From Armillaria gallica (taxonomy: Eukaryota > Basidiomycota > Agaricomycetes > Agaricales > Physalacriaceae): a stretch of 64,000 bases of DNA. Below, one piece after another: positions 1 through 13,763 of this stretch (its first letter is position 1; the number at the start of each line of letters is the position of its first letter). Under the pieces are notes generated by a model. It was not told where the DNA came from. It searched no databases and saw nothing but the letters and a program-made list of their open reading frames with translations. A program made the translations under genes and the position numbers. The stretch covers positions 2,046,001-2,110,000 of the forward strand of contig JBANDB010000001.1 in assembly GCA_037576215.1 (NCBI GenBank), in the 5' to 3' direction.

Positions 1-56
1 CTCATCGTCACTCCGGAGTCGGTACTGAAGTACTTCAGTGCCCGCCTGCCTACCCG

Positions 57-274
57 ATGATTCATTCACCGATCCAACCTGCTGTCCAAGAAAGGAGAAG
101 AAAGGCCAGCAGAGCGAGGGCACCTTTAGAGCAGCCATATTTTCAAAGAAATGACTGGATTTTTTCGTCACTACCGGTATGTATGATTATAGCATGCCCA
201 CTGTGTCATCCTTATTCACGATTTCAATGCAGGCCGCGCCCGTCTTCAAGCTTCATTGTCGCAGCATTCAGTAA
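57..274 (+). CDS. Small spliced ORF in duplicated block, hypothetical
   Basis: Exon 57-176 opens with ATG and ends at a GTATGT donor. After a 56-nt intron (177-232, acceptor TGCAG), exon 233-274 ends in TAA, giving about 53 residues. The same exon structure is open in block copy 2 (starting near 56462). The peptide is basic with no recognisable domain. It could equally be the last exons of a gene that begins left of the window. Function unknown. Confidence 0.25.
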
Positions 275-2790
275 ATCTTGAAGCTATCTTAACTCTTGAT
301 AGCTGATGTAGGGAGTACTGAGGAGGGCGTACGGTGCGTCAAGCGTCCTCCTATGTGTCCGCTAGGCTCAGCTCCATGTCCCCTCCAGGAACCTCAAAGT
401 TGGACCCAGAGTCTCCACATGCGAGATCTAGGATATGTCGCAGATGTCAAGGTGCCGGAAGACGTACTACCCAGGCTGTCTTCCCTTCTCGGACGTTCGG
501 CTCACGTAAAAGGTCTCAGAGGATGTTTTCCCTCATTTCCTGGCTATATTGCAGGAAACAAGACGACTGCCCCCCCGGCCCCCATACGAGCATCGCCGCG
601 CATCTATTGACCTATCGCCGTATCGTTTCCGACAAACGTGTTTCTGGTGGTTTACCGAATGAACATTAATCTCCTCCCGAAATCGTTGGCTCTCCTGTAC
701 CCCAGTCGCCGTGGCGGGTTACAGTCTCGTTGTGACCCGTAATATTCTCTCTCTCGGTCGCCCATCCTCCCAATTACGCGCTTTGTCAATCTTTGGATAT
801 CGATCATCGCTATGAGAAGAGACACGCTGTGCTGACAACTACAACAGGATGACCCTGGCCTCGACCATCTGTGCAGTTCCCTACGACCTAACATGATGAT
901 TCTCAGGATGGTCGACTCATATCGATAGGAAAGGGGATGAGCTACGGGTCGCTGAGTGTCGAGTCACAGTTGGGAAGATATGAAGTCCGGGGAGAAGATT
1001 TATCCCGTATGATCCTACTTGTACGTGTAACATTCGAGGACCGTCGCTGTACCTCCTTCTTTTCCTGATGTTATTCTGATTGCCGCTTTATCTCTCAGAG
1101 ATTTTCACGTCGCTTCATACGCCCAATAATCCAAAGACTGGATAAATCGTCGCCGAACTCGTAACTTGTCTGCCTTGCCGTATTCCCTCGCAGTACCTAT
1201 GATATATTTATTATGCTTCTGCTTTCTTTATTCGTTCAAGCCGCATGATCTCGCTCATCAACGTTCAAAAGTGATATCTAGAACGAGGCGGGAGGCTGCC
1301 GAAGTCAGGAGATCGCTTGTACCTCGTTACCTGGGCCCATTCGTCTCTTATAGATTCCACCTGATACAACAGACCTCGGCTGATGATGTACGTCCCATTC
1401 AATAAGTATCGGTGCTCGACTCATTGTTCTTCACTAGAGCCTCTTTGAACTGCTTTACATGCTGATATGTTCATTCTACGCAGTCCGTTTGAGTCAGCAT
1501 ACGCAGTGCGAAATCTTCACCGTGTGGTGATACCTTGGCTGGCGTCAAATCAAAGACGAAACCATCCGTTGATGCAGAACAGAACTGACCATTGCGGAGG
1601 CATTCAGAACCAGATGTGGGAGGTACAACAAGAAGGTTCTCTCCGTCAACGTGCGGTGGATAATGGTGCGCGCTCACCACTCGTATTCAATGAAAGCAAG
1701 AAATGTACTCATACGGATATCAACAGATATGCCTATGTTTGCCGTCGATTTTCCTGTCGTCGTCTATGATGGGGTCTTGGGTCTAAATGTTACGGATGGG
1801 TTAGCGCTGAGAAGTACACCGGTAGCTCAACATCACCGCGATTGATGCTTATCGTCTTCTGTAGGTCCTGAGCACCGGATATGATATCTCACAGCTATCC
1901 GCTGCCTTCGTACATCCGACTTATCCGGAACGATCTCCTGCGGAGGTCAACATTGGAATACAGGCTCAAATTAACGCGGCACGAGACCTAGGATTCTGAC
2001 CATGTCCCTCCATTAACGACGGCGAAGAATGCTCATTCGAAGACGCATCGATCGGCTTGCCGTGAGGACGTTAATTTCCAAGAACGTGTTCGCAGCGTTG
2101 GTAACTAACTTTGGGTCCGTTGCTTGTGGATTCAGCGAACAGGAGCGTGTAGTGAAGGGTTTTTGCACTGTCAACGGTACGTTTGTTCATATGAGTTCTT
2201 ATAGCCGTTGTTGACTTGTGACACAGAACATCCACGACCATGGGAGAGAGGAGAGGCTATTTTGGAGAACCGCGTGGATTTGGGATGCCGTTAGCACCTC
2301 AAAGAATGGCGAAGGAGGCAATGGATACTCACACTAGAAGTGAAAGTAGCACTTCAAAGTGTAAGGTGATGACGGGCGAAGACAGCAACTAATTGTATTT
2401 TTTTCTTGGAGGGATTTAACGGGCTTACATATCAATACTGACTACGCCTTGACTGTATCGTCAGAGATGAATCGAGCACGATCTCCACGTGTAGCCCGTG
2501 TTGCCCAGCCATCTTCCACCTCATTGTTGGCATGCGTCTCCGGAATGTTTACTTTACCTTCCGACACCTATCCACAGTGACTTGAGCATCTCTCCTCTTC
2601 ACTCCCTGGGACGATATCTTGAAGGCATCGAAATGGGAAATAGTGGGTACAGTTCAGCTACAGTCGTTTCGAGTACTTACCTACTTCGACGATGTTAGTG
2701 CTCTCAAGGTTTACAGGACGCTCGCTTTTGCTTCGCATCAGGTCGATTTGGAAACACGTGTGCTCTGCATTCACAACACCACAGAGACCA
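275..2790 (+). other. Upstream half of duplicated block, gene structure unresolved
   Basis: Several short open stretches are shared with block copy 2. One is an ATG near 946 leading to a GTACGT donor (GTAAGT in copy 2). Another is an open run at about 1166-1405, and a third at 1467-1769, each with a 9-nt in-frame deletion in the other copy. A possible terminal exon after an AG near 1862 ends at the TGA near 1998. These look like pieces of one or more intron-rich genes, but no start-to-stop model holds in both copies and no domain was recognised. Near 2220 the frames of the two copies no longer agree, so at least one copy is broken. The last few hundred bases may hold the HET-gene promoter. 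Confidence 0.3.
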
Positions 2791-5141
2791 ATGGATCCAG
2801 CTCCGAGCGTAGCCGCTACTTCCAACCAGAATACGAACATAACCCCGCCTTCAATAATGGTAGAGGAGACGCAACGCCCGACGGGGAGTGATCTTTCAGA
2901 TAACGGGAGATCCGCGTTGGAGACGACACCTGGTTTGTCGACTGCCGCGCGACCAGAAGTACCCGCGGCATCGTCGGTGGCGGGTAGTCAGATTGATCCT
3001 GCGGAGGTCAATGAGGACTCAAACAGCGAATCTGATTATGCTTCCGACGATATCAATGACCCATTGCGCAACGTCTCTTCTACTCCACGAACACAACAGG
3101 ATTCGCCTCCGAGCGGCGCGTCTGTTTCGGACGGAAATTCCAACTTAACTGCACCTTCAGAGACGGTAGAGGAGACTCAACACTCGACGGGGAGTGATTC
3201 TTCAGAAGATGAGGACCCCGTGTTCAAGTTGGAGGCGATACCTGATTCATTGGGCGCCGTGCGACCAGAAGTACCATCAACCTTGTTAGAGGCAGGTTCT
3301 CAGAGTAATCCTGTGGATGATGAGGAGTCAAACAGTTCTTCTGATCTTGATTCCGACGATAGCTTTGACCCAGACGACTATATTAAAGATTATAGACGTA
3401 AATGGGTATGTCAGTCGGCAAAAGAGACAAAGAAGAAATTTGATTATATTTCCAGGGCATCACTCTCCCCGAAGTCACCCTTTCCGCGGTCACTGAGACC
3501 GGCCAAGCGGAAACGTCTATCAAGGTTCCCAAGCAGCGGTCGTACACGGGTCGAAACCCTGTTATATCATCCTCTCTTGCCGACACTCCCTGTGCTGAGC
3601 TGGGCATTCAGGTGGTCTTAGATCGACTGAATGCCACGCTCGGAACGGCACATACCCTTGACACGCCATCTCTCTCCTCACTTCTCAAAGACTATATTGA
3701 GAAGAACTACGATTTTGGAACAGCTTATGCCCGGCTTCGCCCAGTATGGAACACACATAGGGATAGGAACATGCAAGACGAACTCCACAAACGTGAAAAA
3801 AAGGACACTGAGCAGCGACAAAATGCACTGGTAGGGAACCGGATCGTCGAACTCCATTTGAGGCCTCGACGTATATGGGACCTGTATAGTAATCGCGTGG
3901 TGCCCGAATGGATCCAGCATTCATCACGATCACGGATGATATACCCAATCTCGCACGCATGGGTGGCTAAGACAGATCGTATGGATGTGTGGACGCCTAT
4001 CAATGGGAAGGAGTGGCCTGTGCCTATACCAAAGGATGTGGATCTCAAACTCATTCGGATCGAGATGTTGAATCTGGGAATGCAGTACACATGGCTGGAT
4101 GTGCTATGTTTGAGACAGGAAGGGGGGCTGAGGGAAGATCTGCGTGTGGAGGAGTGGAAGCTGGATGTGCCTACAATCGGACAGGTGTATTGGTGGCACT
4201 GTGTTGTGATCTACCTGAGTGGGCTGGGGCGGCCGTTGAGTTTGAAGGATGGTGACCTGGACAGCAATCAGTGCTGGTTTCGACGTGCGTGGACACTTCA
4301 GGAGGTCGGGATCCAGAGGATCTTTGCAGGGGATACGCCAGATGGACCGATGCAGACCAAGCCAACAGACGATGACAGTAACTATGAGACTGAGCTGCTG
4401 ATCAGGTTTCACAAGCAGCTGGAGTCAATGTTACAATGGATAGGTTGGCGGAAACCATTTGCTGCACTGGCAGAGATGCAGAAACGAGTGTCAACCAACA
4501 AGGTGGACAAAGTTGCGGGACTCGCATTCACTCTGGACACCATTTGGATACCTGCGTACTATGAGAGCGAGACTCTCGAGGATGCGTGGACAGCGCTGGT
4601 GGATGCAATGCAAAATTCAAACCGCTCGCAATTCCTCTTTGTGTATCCCAGAGAAGGACTCGGGCACAAGAAATGGAGACCATCGTGGGACCAGGTTATG
4701 ATGTTGCCTCTGCCCACAGATATCGAACAAAACCTTGGGCTTATTATCCATGATACCGAGACGGGTGAGGACTCTTATGCTGGGCCTTGCATCAAAAAGG
4801 GGCTTGTGCGGGGATTGGATGTGGGATTGGCAGAAGGACATGATCGACATGGGGAGTTGATTGTCGAAGGCCCACGCTGGATGACTGGCAAGCACACATT
4901 CAAAATCCGTGTCACCCACCAATTTCCGATACCTGATGACACGTACACACTACTTGGTAGTTATCCAAAGAGATTGGGCAGCAAACTGGAGATACAGCCA
5001 CAGTACTGGGCTGTTGGACGACAAGTGTCAGGAAACCGATTTCAGAAAGTGTCAGTGTTTGTGATGGACAACCTGGAAGAAGTACAAAGGCTGGTGAATC
5101 TCCGCTGGCTGGCCCCAGCCTCTCACAATATACTAGTTTGA
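2791..5141 (+). CDS. HET-domain protein, copy 1
   Basis: Two exons, 2791-3405 and 3456-5141, joined in phase 0 across a 50-nt intron (GTATGT...TTTCCAG); 766 residues. Residues 1-205 are acidic and Ser/Pro-rich and contain two imperfect tandem units of about 75 residues, each with a VEETQ...TGSD core and a RPEVP motif. The second exon carries a HET (heterokaryon incompatibility) domain: ISHAW near residue 370, WLDVLCLRQ near 418, EWKLDVPTIG, VVIYLSGLGRP and CWFRRAWTLQE near 484. HET proteins trigger nonself or stress cell death in filamentous fungi; a direct role here is inference. The start was chosen at the ATG in MDPAPSV. The upstream in-frame ATG at 2692 is possible but lies in sequence resembling leader. 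The intron is conserved in copy 2. No internal stops, unlike the neighbouring elements. Confidence 0.85.
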
Positions 5142-5518
5142 TTGGACTACTTAGCCGGTGTGGGCCATTGTGAGCACAGCAGGTATGAGTCCAAATACCT
5201 AACTTCAAGTCTCATTCCAAATGGTTTATCTTATGTATCATAGTACGAATAAAATCTACTTTCCCGTCATTAGTCAGTGAATTTTGACAGGGCATACAAC
5301 TTACAGATAAGTCTTCACCATCCGGTCCTATGTTTTCCATACATCCAACCTTGATGCTATGATAGCTTCTCATCTCCCTACAGCAATCCATCCCAAATCA
5401 CTTTGCCGGTCCATTTGCAATATTTGCAGTGACAAATTCCACCTTTACCCTCATGACTAGAGAGCGCTCAACATGGTTTGTTTGTACTTAAGAGTAATTG
5501 AGCCCTTGTGCCACCATG
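5142..5518. other. Intergenic, no gene seen
   Basis: Sequence between the HET-gene stop and the recognisable part of the ATP sulfurylase remnant. On the minus strand it is where the rest of that dead gene should lie, but I could not align any further residues with confidence. No promoter, RNA gene or repeat was recognised. Confidence 0.4.
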
Positions 5519-5588
5519 AAGGGTGAATCAAAACATTCTAAACACATTATTTGAGATTGGTCTCACGAGAAAATATGAACTGCATACT
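5519..5588 (-). pseudogene. MET3: ATP sulfurylase remnant, part distal to the copia insertion
   Basis: On the minus strand, 5537-5520 encodes NVLIHP, a strictly conserved ATP sulfurylase motif. It follows an intron-like stretch ending in TTTAG. That intron starts with GTAT beside the copia insertion. On the far side of the element the exon ends QRQA, so the spliced product reads QRQA-NVLIHP, as in the intact family. Past HP the frame is lost. The copia element therefore landed in or at the donor of an intron of an ATP sulfurylase gene. Confidence 0.7.
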
Positions 5589-5852
5589 CTTGAGCAGTGG
5601 ACCGGGGCGTATGCGGAAGGAAGACACGTTTGTGAAAGGGAAAACAGATCTATAGGATATGTATGAGTATGTAGTATCTCTATAGGTATAATTAGCAATA
5701 GTATAAAGGAAATATAACGAGTATATATGTACATCTCAGTGTGAAGACGTTGGTTGAACACTGAGATGTTGTGACAAAAAATATTACTAAAAAGGTATGT
5801 ACTGGTCTAAATATAGTCCATGGCTTGCGGTCAACACTCGCCATGCTCAACA
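5589..5852 (-). repeat. copia 3' LTR
   Basis: Minus-strand sequence begins TGTTGAGCATGG. It matches 10294-10629 but lacks an internal duplication of about 65 bp present there. A purine-rich tract precedes it inside the element. Confidence 0.88.
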
Positions 5853-5862
5853 CTCCCTCTCG
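5853..5862 (-). promoter_or_regulatory. copia polypurine tract
   Basis: Minus-strand purine run CGAGAGGGAG immediately before the TGTTGAG start of the 3' LTR, the position where plus-strand priming occurs in LTR retrotransposons. Confidence 0.7.
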
Positions 5863-5872
5863 AGCTTGATCG

Positions 5873-7594
5873 CTAGCCATCCGAAGGAGCGAGACCCATT
5901 AGTGCGCGGAATCGGGCGAGCTTGACCCGTTTCAGAGGCTTGGTGAACACATCCGCAATCATATCGTCTGTTGGGCAGTACTTGATCTTGCTTTGAGACA
6001 AGGATACTGTCTGCCTGACGAAATGGAACTGGACATCAATATGCTTTGTTCATGCATGGAAGGTGGAGTCTTTGGAGAGTACAATGGCACCTTGGTTGTC
6101 GCAGAAGAGTGTGGTTGGCTGGGCAAATGGGTGGATCAATTCGGTGAATAGCTTTCTTATCCATATCAGCTCCTTTGATGCATGTGTTAGGGCAACGTAT
6201 TCAGACTCAGTACTGGACAGGGTGATAACTGGTTGCTTCTTAGAGCTCCAGGATACGATTCCGCTCCCTATGAAGAAAGCGTAGCCTGAAATTGAATGCC
6301 TGTGCATCTGCTGAGCCCAGTCAGCATCAGAATAGCCTGTGATGTGCGTGTTCTTTCCTCCTAGAGTAAGGCTGTAGTCCTGGGTTCCTTTCAGGTACTT
6401 GAACACTCGCAGGATGGCATGCCAGTGGGTAGTCCTTGGCTCCTGCATGTAACGGGACAGCATCGACATGGCATAGGAGATATCAGGTCATGTAGCGAGG
6501 GATGCATACATGAGGCGTCCAATTGCTTCACGGTAGAGGGAATGCTGGGCCTTGGGGAGTACAGTGGTGGATACCGAGGGTGAGTCGTAGCTCAGATCGA
6601 TTCCTGGCTCCATTGGTGTGACGATTTCTCTAGCTTCACTTTGGCCAGCCCATTCTACGATGCTGTCGACGTATGCATGTTGGCCTAGGGTGATGGTCCT
6701 GGCCTCACGATTGCGGTGTACACTGATACCGAGTAGCCATTTGATCTCACCGAGGTCAGTCATCTTGAAGCGCTCTCTGAGCTGCTTCTTGATGAGTGCT
6801 ATTGCCTCTTTGGAGTTGGCAATGATGGTGAAGTCATCTGTAGTGGTGGCAACGATGGTGTACTTGTCCTTACTGAATTTATAGAACACTGCTTCGTCGG
6901 TCTGGCATATGGAGTATCCGAGAGCGAGAAATACTCGTCTCAGCTTCTGGTACCACTCGTGCGCACCCTGTTTGCTTCCATACAATGGCTTACACAGTTT
7001 ACAGCATAGATTCTTCCCTTTGAGTCTGTTGGGGATTTCCCTGAAGTCCTTGTACATTGGCGGCAGCTCCATATACAGGGTTTCGTGGAGGTTGGCTTGG
7101 AGGTATGCGTTTTTGATGTCTGCTTGGTGTATTTCGACATCCTTTTGAGCAGCTACAGATAGTAACGTGCATAGGGTAGTCAGGTGAACTGTTGGGGCAA
7201 ATGTTTCATGGAAGTCAACACCATAAATTTGAGAGAACCCCTTTAGGATGAGCCGGGCCTTGTATCGTACGATACATCCTTGATCATCTTTCTTGAGACG
7301 GAACGTGTATCTGTTTTTAGCAACGTTGACCCCAGGTGGAGTGGGGATTATATCATACATACATAAGCCTTCAACTTGGCTTAGCTCCTTCTCAATGGCG
7401 TCCTTCCATTCCTGTTTTTCTGGTCCCCTCAGTGCCTCCTGTATGGAATCCGGCTCTCCGTTGGTTGTGGCCAGTGCCTCCTCGATTAGGTTGGCAAACC
7501 ACTCTTCCTCACCTATCTCATAGTCCATTCTGCCTGGTTCAAGACTCCCATCGTCTTCAAGGACACATGCAGCGATGCCAGCAGCTTTTGACAT
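5873..7594 (-). pseudogene. copia reverse transcriptase - RNase H
   Basis: Minus strand. The copia RT domain (RVT_2 type) is read from 7594: KARLILKGFSQ, HQADIKNAYL, KPLYGSKQGAHEWY and the DD catalytic pair in TTDDFTI. The connection and RNase H follow: SDADWA, SSTESEYVAL and a conserved C-terminal DVFTKPL, ending at TAG 5873-5875. Two TGA codons interrupt it, at 6488-6490 (LAT*PDISYA) and 6050-6052 (FHA*TKHID). Both are positions where copia proteins have arginine, consistent with CGA-to-TGA mutation. Encodes the polymerase that copies element RNA in virus-like particles; inactive here. Confidence 0.9.
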
Positions 7595-9834
7595 TTGGTT
7601 GACATTGTAAAAACCTTCTGGCTTGCGTGAGCCTCATTGGGGTCGGGCTGGGGGATTGTCTTTGTCAGGGATGTCCTCAATTCAGACTCTTTGCTGGTGC
7701 AGTGCAATATTTGGGCTTGATGGTGGGGTTGATAAGGGTGATAGTGGTGACGGCAGGTCTTCTGAAGTGCTTTGGGTGTTTGTAGGGGCATTTGTGGTAT
7801 GGCAGGTTCGTCTTTCTTGTTTTTGGTCTCTTTTGGGCTGTTGTGAGTGTCGTCTGTAGCATGGAATCCATCGGGATTGACAATTGTTTCATACTCCCCC
7901 TCAATTTTGACGGTTTCTGTGCTCAGGTCTTCATCTTTGTTGAAGTAGACATTTCTCTCAACGCTGATACAACACTTTCCAGGCCAATAGACCCGGATGC
8001 CCTTCGACTCATCATCAATGCCCACAAATTGGCCAGGATCAGCACATGGCTGTAACTTTCCCCGTCCGAGTTGCTTCACCCATATGGTACACCCGAATTC
8101 ATGCAGATTGGACATGTTGGGTTTCTTTTGTGTAGCCTTTTCATGTGGGGTCATCTTTTGGTCTGCGAGAGCGCTGTGGTGGAGCCAGTTTCTCAGCCAG
8201 CAGTGGTATGCTACAGCTTCAGCCCACAGATAGTTAGGCATCCCTGCTGCAATTATCATTGCTCGGGCGCCTTCTAGCACGGTGCGCATTTCTCGTTCTG
8301 TCATTCCATTTGAGGATGGCGAGTCATGAACATTGAGGTGACGTATTGTTCCTGCAGATTTCAGGTGTCGTTTGAATTCCTCGCTTGTAAACTCTCCTCC
8401 ACAGTCAGACCCAAATATCTTCACGACGTCAACTCCACGTTGGGCCTTCTTCCAAGCCTCATGCTCCTTGTAGCAGCGCAGCGTCTCTGATTTCTTCTTC
8501 ATGAAGTATGGTAGGTGCTCCCTCATTGCAACATCCTTGAATAGCGCAAAGTAGCTAGAGCCGCCGATAGATTTCACTTTGGCTGGTCCCCATATGTCTC
8601 CCATGACCTTGTCGCCATATTTCTTGGCTGACTCGTTGTCACTATGCTTCGGAAACGGTTTTGTTGCGGCTTTGGCTTGCACGCATGCTGAGCAGAACTC
8701 TGGTTCAGAGTTTAGATTGACATTGGGGGTGATAATCTCCCCATTACATATGCTCTGCTTCAAGGATTCATGGCTTGCATGTCCCATTACGCAGTGAAAC
8801 TGCGAGATGCTAATTTGAGGGGTGGTGGCTGCTGCTGCAAGGGGTTTGCTGTGTTGTTGGCTGGTGGAGCCCTGTACGCAGTATAGTCCATTGACTTTGG
8901 GCACGATTCCGATGACATGTCTGTCGGGCTTCGGGGTTTTGATATAACAGTTTCCGTCTTCAACTGTAAGTGAATAGCCTGCTGTATCAAGACAGCTGAC
9001 CGATATTAGCGTGAACGCTAGGTGCGGGGAGTAGTATGTGTTGAAAAGGGTGACCTTGGTTGCCGGCTTTCCATGACCCATTGGTAGGTATGTGACATAG
9101 TCTCCTCTGCCAATAGCATCGAATGAATGTCTGTCGGCAGTGCGGATGGGTGTTGGCTTGATGTTCACGAAGTTGATCATTTTGCTTCGGGCAGGTGAGA
9201 AGTGGTGGCTAGCTCCCATGTCAACAAGTTCACCATCGTAGGGTATGCCTGAAGCGGCTAGTGCTTCAGCCTGGGCTTGACAGTCAGTTGTGGCAATAAG
9301 TTCCACATTTTCATCATCGATTATTGTAGCGAAGCCATAGCTTTTGACTTCAGAGCTTGAGGACTGGTCTGCAACATTGGCCGAGTCACTGTTTTTCTTC
9401 TTCTTCTGGTCCCAAGGTGCTTGGCCCTCTTTGCCTCCTCCCTCGCGGTAGCAGTCATCTACAATGTGGTTGTCCATGCCACAGTTCATGCAATGCTTCT
9501 TTTTCTTATCCTTTGGGTCCTTTCCCTTTCCCTTTCCTTTCCCTTTTCCCTTGTCCTTTGCAGCCCAAGCGCTTGCTGTGAGAGCGGAGTTTTGTACTCC
9601 TTCATCGATATTCTTTTCGACTCTCATCTCGTCAGCAGCTTCCAGGATTTCCTGAATAAGGACAGCGCTCGTTATTGGCTTGCTGGCCATCTTGGATGCT
9701 ACGCTAAGCATCTTCAGGACTGGGTGGTAATTGGGAGGTAAGGATTGTCGGATATACATACAGAATGACTGTACCCATTCCGGCGAGCTCTTCACCCATG
9801 CATTGCATGTTTGCAAGGTGTACACGGACATCAC
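7595..9834 (-). pseudogene. copia gag C-terminus, protease, integrase
   Basis: Minus strand, one long open frame. In order: a Lys/Gly-rich spacer; a CCHC zinc knuckle (CMNCGMDNHIVDDC); a protease-like motif DMGASHHFSP (catalytic DSG/DTG altered to DMG); a GAG-pre-integrase His/Cys segment (HCVMGHAS...CSACVQAKA); and an integrase core with GDIWGP, SDCGGEF and NGMTERE supplying the DDE residues. A Pro/Thr-rich linker follows. The frame breaks near 7600, before the RT domain, and near 9770, within gag. Confidence 0.88.
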
Positions 9835-10288
9835 TGTCCTCTGGGCAGTGAGTGTTTTGCAACTGCGAGATGAGATCTTGTTGGACGAGATCCCCTTTGG
9901 TCTCGAAGATGGCTATGATTGCAGCCCATACATGCGCTGCGCTTGGCTGATTCTTTATTTGCATGAATGTAGAGTTTGAGATTGTCTCATAGAAGATCTC
10001 TCGCATTGAGGCCTCCTTCTGGTCATACTTGTCCTGGAGCTTGAGGTGTTTTTCAAGCTTGTCGTCGGACAGTGGTGCAAGTTCTCCCGGCTTGTAATAG
10101 TCTCCATTACTCTCAGTGAGTTCAGCTGGCTTCTTCGCGGTTCCTGTGAGGTGACGCTTTAGTCCCTTTGAGGTTGCTGCATTGGGTATTTGCTCTTTGT
10201 AGAGGATCCAATTGCTCCCATCATCTTTGAGGCAGGGCAGGTTGAGAAGCTTCACCGTGGAGGTTGTATTCATATCGCCGGGGCCCAT
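9704..10288 (-). pseudogene. copia gag, N-terminal part
   Basis: Minus strand from ATG 10288 (MGPGDMN), whose codon lies inside the primer-binding site. UBN2-type copia gag region: NLPCLKDDGSNW near the start and VHLANMQCMGEELAGMG near the end. The frame breaks just after that motif, and the gag continues in the reading frame of the 7595-9834 segment (IRQSLPPNY). Forms the particle shell in intact elements. Confidence 0.8.
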
Positions 10289-10292
10289 AACC
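10281..10292 (-). promoter_or_regulatory. copia primer-binding site, half-tRNA type
   Basis: Minus-strand GGTTATGGGCCC lies 1-3 nt inside the 5' LTR. It resembles the complement of the anticodon arm of eukaryotic initiator tRNA-Met (CTCATAACC core) rather than a tRNA 3' end, as in copia elements primed by a tRNA half. Inference from the motif only. Confidence 0.55.
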
Positions 10293-10293
10293 T

Positions 10294-11470
<1,177 letters not shown>

Positions 11471-11946
11471 CATGTCCTTCTGCCCAGTGTATCCCTGCTA
11501 TATGGTAGCATCAATGGAGTCTGCTCCCTGTTAACATATCTCAAAATTGGCACTGAGTAGTCTCAAGCAAGGAAACACCAGAATGGAAGCAAGTCATTGA
11601 TCAGTGTAGACATGTCATCATGAAGACAAGAGGTCAGACGCATCCATGATGACATGCCTGTACGGTAATCTTACAAGACAAACTCTTGAAGGCAGTGCAC
11701 ATGCTGATCACCACAGCTGATCCTCTGCAAGATCCTGTGGAGCACCACCAGTATAGAGGAATAGTACAGTCCCAAAAAGAATGTCGACAAGGTTGTGCAG
11801 CAAAGGAGATCTAAGACCACTGTTGTTTTTTGAATGGGAAACCCATGCCTCATAATATCAAAACCGTAGAGGAAGTGAATCAATTAGATTTCGTTGAATC
11901 TACCGCAAAACTCATTGTCAACAAGAACCCACTACCAAGGTAGCGG
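11471..11946. other. Unassigned sequence
   Basis: Lies upstream of the dead ATP sulfurylase gene. A minus-strand open stretch at 11671-11883 has a hydrophobic composition but no recognisable family. No RNA gene or repeat was recognised. Confidence 0.3.
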
Positions 11947-13623
11947 TGATGAGCTTCCAGGCTCTGTACACTCAGAATTCACAGATTTTGCCTGCTAATC
12001 AATGCTACTGTCCCTTCAACGGACTTTCAGCAAACCAATGATTGCACACACACTGATACCACTTTTATCCTACAGCAACCACTCCTCACACACTTTGTTA
12101 TCCATCCCATCTTGCCACACATCATAATTGCCATACTTCATCATGGCAAGGCACCTTTGATTGACAATCACCCCAATATGGAATTGACGCATCACTCAGA
12201 AGCACCCAGTTGACGCGCTCATTGATCACTTAATGAAAATGATGTGATAGACGTGAGTACCCTCACAGCTACAGCAACTACAGACCGTGTTTACTAAGGC
12301 TGTTACTTCACCAAGGCCTCAAGAAAACATTGCCCCACATGTACTCCTCAGCACGATGACTATCGCTCAAGTAATCTGCAGCTAAACAGCACCTGACAAT
12401 CCGTGCATCGCTCAATGACCCCATACGGTTCGCATCCATATGTGGCAACGTCAACGAGTTGCTGTTATTTTAGAAGATGAAGTACCATATGTTTTCTCCG
12501 ATTTTTACAAAGCCAAGGCCTTACAGCCTTACTAAGTCTCGCATATTTACTCTATTTATAAATTCATACTTGTAGTATAAAAAACTAGTTAGAAAACATA
12601 GTTCAAAGGCAGTTCATCTCTAGTTGACCCCAGACTATGTCAATTACCATCACACTTTAGTCTATCACCAGTAAACAATGTTTATTCACCGTTCTACAGC
12701 AATATATCGTTTACACCAGCATATTCTCGATTGCATGTTGACTCTTGAGCTCACCAGAGTTATTCCATGGTTTTTAACTGTGAAGAGTCCTTCATTACGT
12801 GCTCTTTGCTCTTAACACTATTGGTGCATGCTCATATTGTGCCAATACATGATCACTGTGCTATATGTCGCCCCTGTTATCTTTTATAGGCCGCCATCAT
12901 TTTACTTTCACACCATTGGAGTTCTTACAGTTTCCCTTTCTCCATCGTTATCATCGCCCACTTGGGTAGTCTCAGAGCAGACTTAGGATCAGTTCAGCAA
13001 GTTTTTGTATAGTATCAGTCTCTCAAGTGGACTTGAAGGTTATTTTTGACATAGGATAGGATCATTTCAGTACCAGACAAGTTTCGACATCGACTCAGCA
13101 CCCTTGCATCATATAGGACCAGTATCACTGCTAGTTTTTGTAGTTCCACGTTTTCTCTTGCCAGTTCACCCTCAGCACCTTGTTCCATGTTTATTTTGCC
13201 ACTCGCAGTCCCCACACCATTTTCTCATCGCCTTGCTCACTCATAGACTATTGCCGACTGTTTAGTCTATCTCCATCGTTCGCCCCGCTCCAATTACCGT
13301 TGAGCAACGTTTTCTAGTCTCACTGCATGTTTTCTCATACAGATTTGTGGTATTCACGTCATACCCGCTTCCACTCCCTCTCATTTCAAGAGAACCCTAC
13401 CAGCTTATAGCCTTAGCATCTAGTACTCAACTACAAAGTAGTACTACTTTGCAGACTTAAAGTTGCAGTGTATTCTTGCATATAGAGGAATTGTTCTACT
13501 GCACGGAAGTGCCCCGAACCCACTCACACACATGATCGCCTTGATTGCCATGCCACTATGTTGATTAACCAAGCTCATTCCAAGTTGGTGTTGCCATTGC
13601 CATGGAAAGTCTAAGGCCCATCA
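11947..13623. repeat. 1.68-kb LTR-like repeat R1, copy 1 (probable solo LTR)
   Basis: Matches 40736-42407 over its whole length. Begins TGATGAGCTTCC and ends GGCCCATCA, so it has TG...CA ends and short inverted termini (TGATGRGCCT-like). Flanked by GCGG (11943-11946) and GTGG (13624-13627), a 4-bp target-site duplication with one CpG transition. No coding potential. An AT-rich stretch near 12550 has TATA-like sequences. Most simply a solo LTR of an absent gypsy-type element; a non-autonomous DNA element is the alternative. Confidence 0.75.
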
Positions 13624-13763
13624 GTGGGAATACATAAAATACATACACTTTATGAATCTAGATAGAATATTTCCGAGATAAATAAAATATATACCCTTGC
13701 AGTAGTCACTGTGGGCATGGGTATGGTCAGAGGGTATGGTGGGTGTCCTTATTGATGATAAAG

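Larger units (their letters stand above)
1..5150. repeat. Segmental duplication, copy 1
   Basis: Direct repeat of 56406-61520. Base 1 aligns with base 56406, and similarity runs with small indels up to the shared sequence just after the HET-gene stop, where the copies diverge. Copy 1 probably extends left of the window. Indels in its candidate reading frames are often multiples of three (for example 9-nt losses near 1365 and 1560 in the other copy). The two copies bracket the whole transposon island. Seen directly by reading the two stretches side by side; percent identity was not computed. Confidence 0.95.
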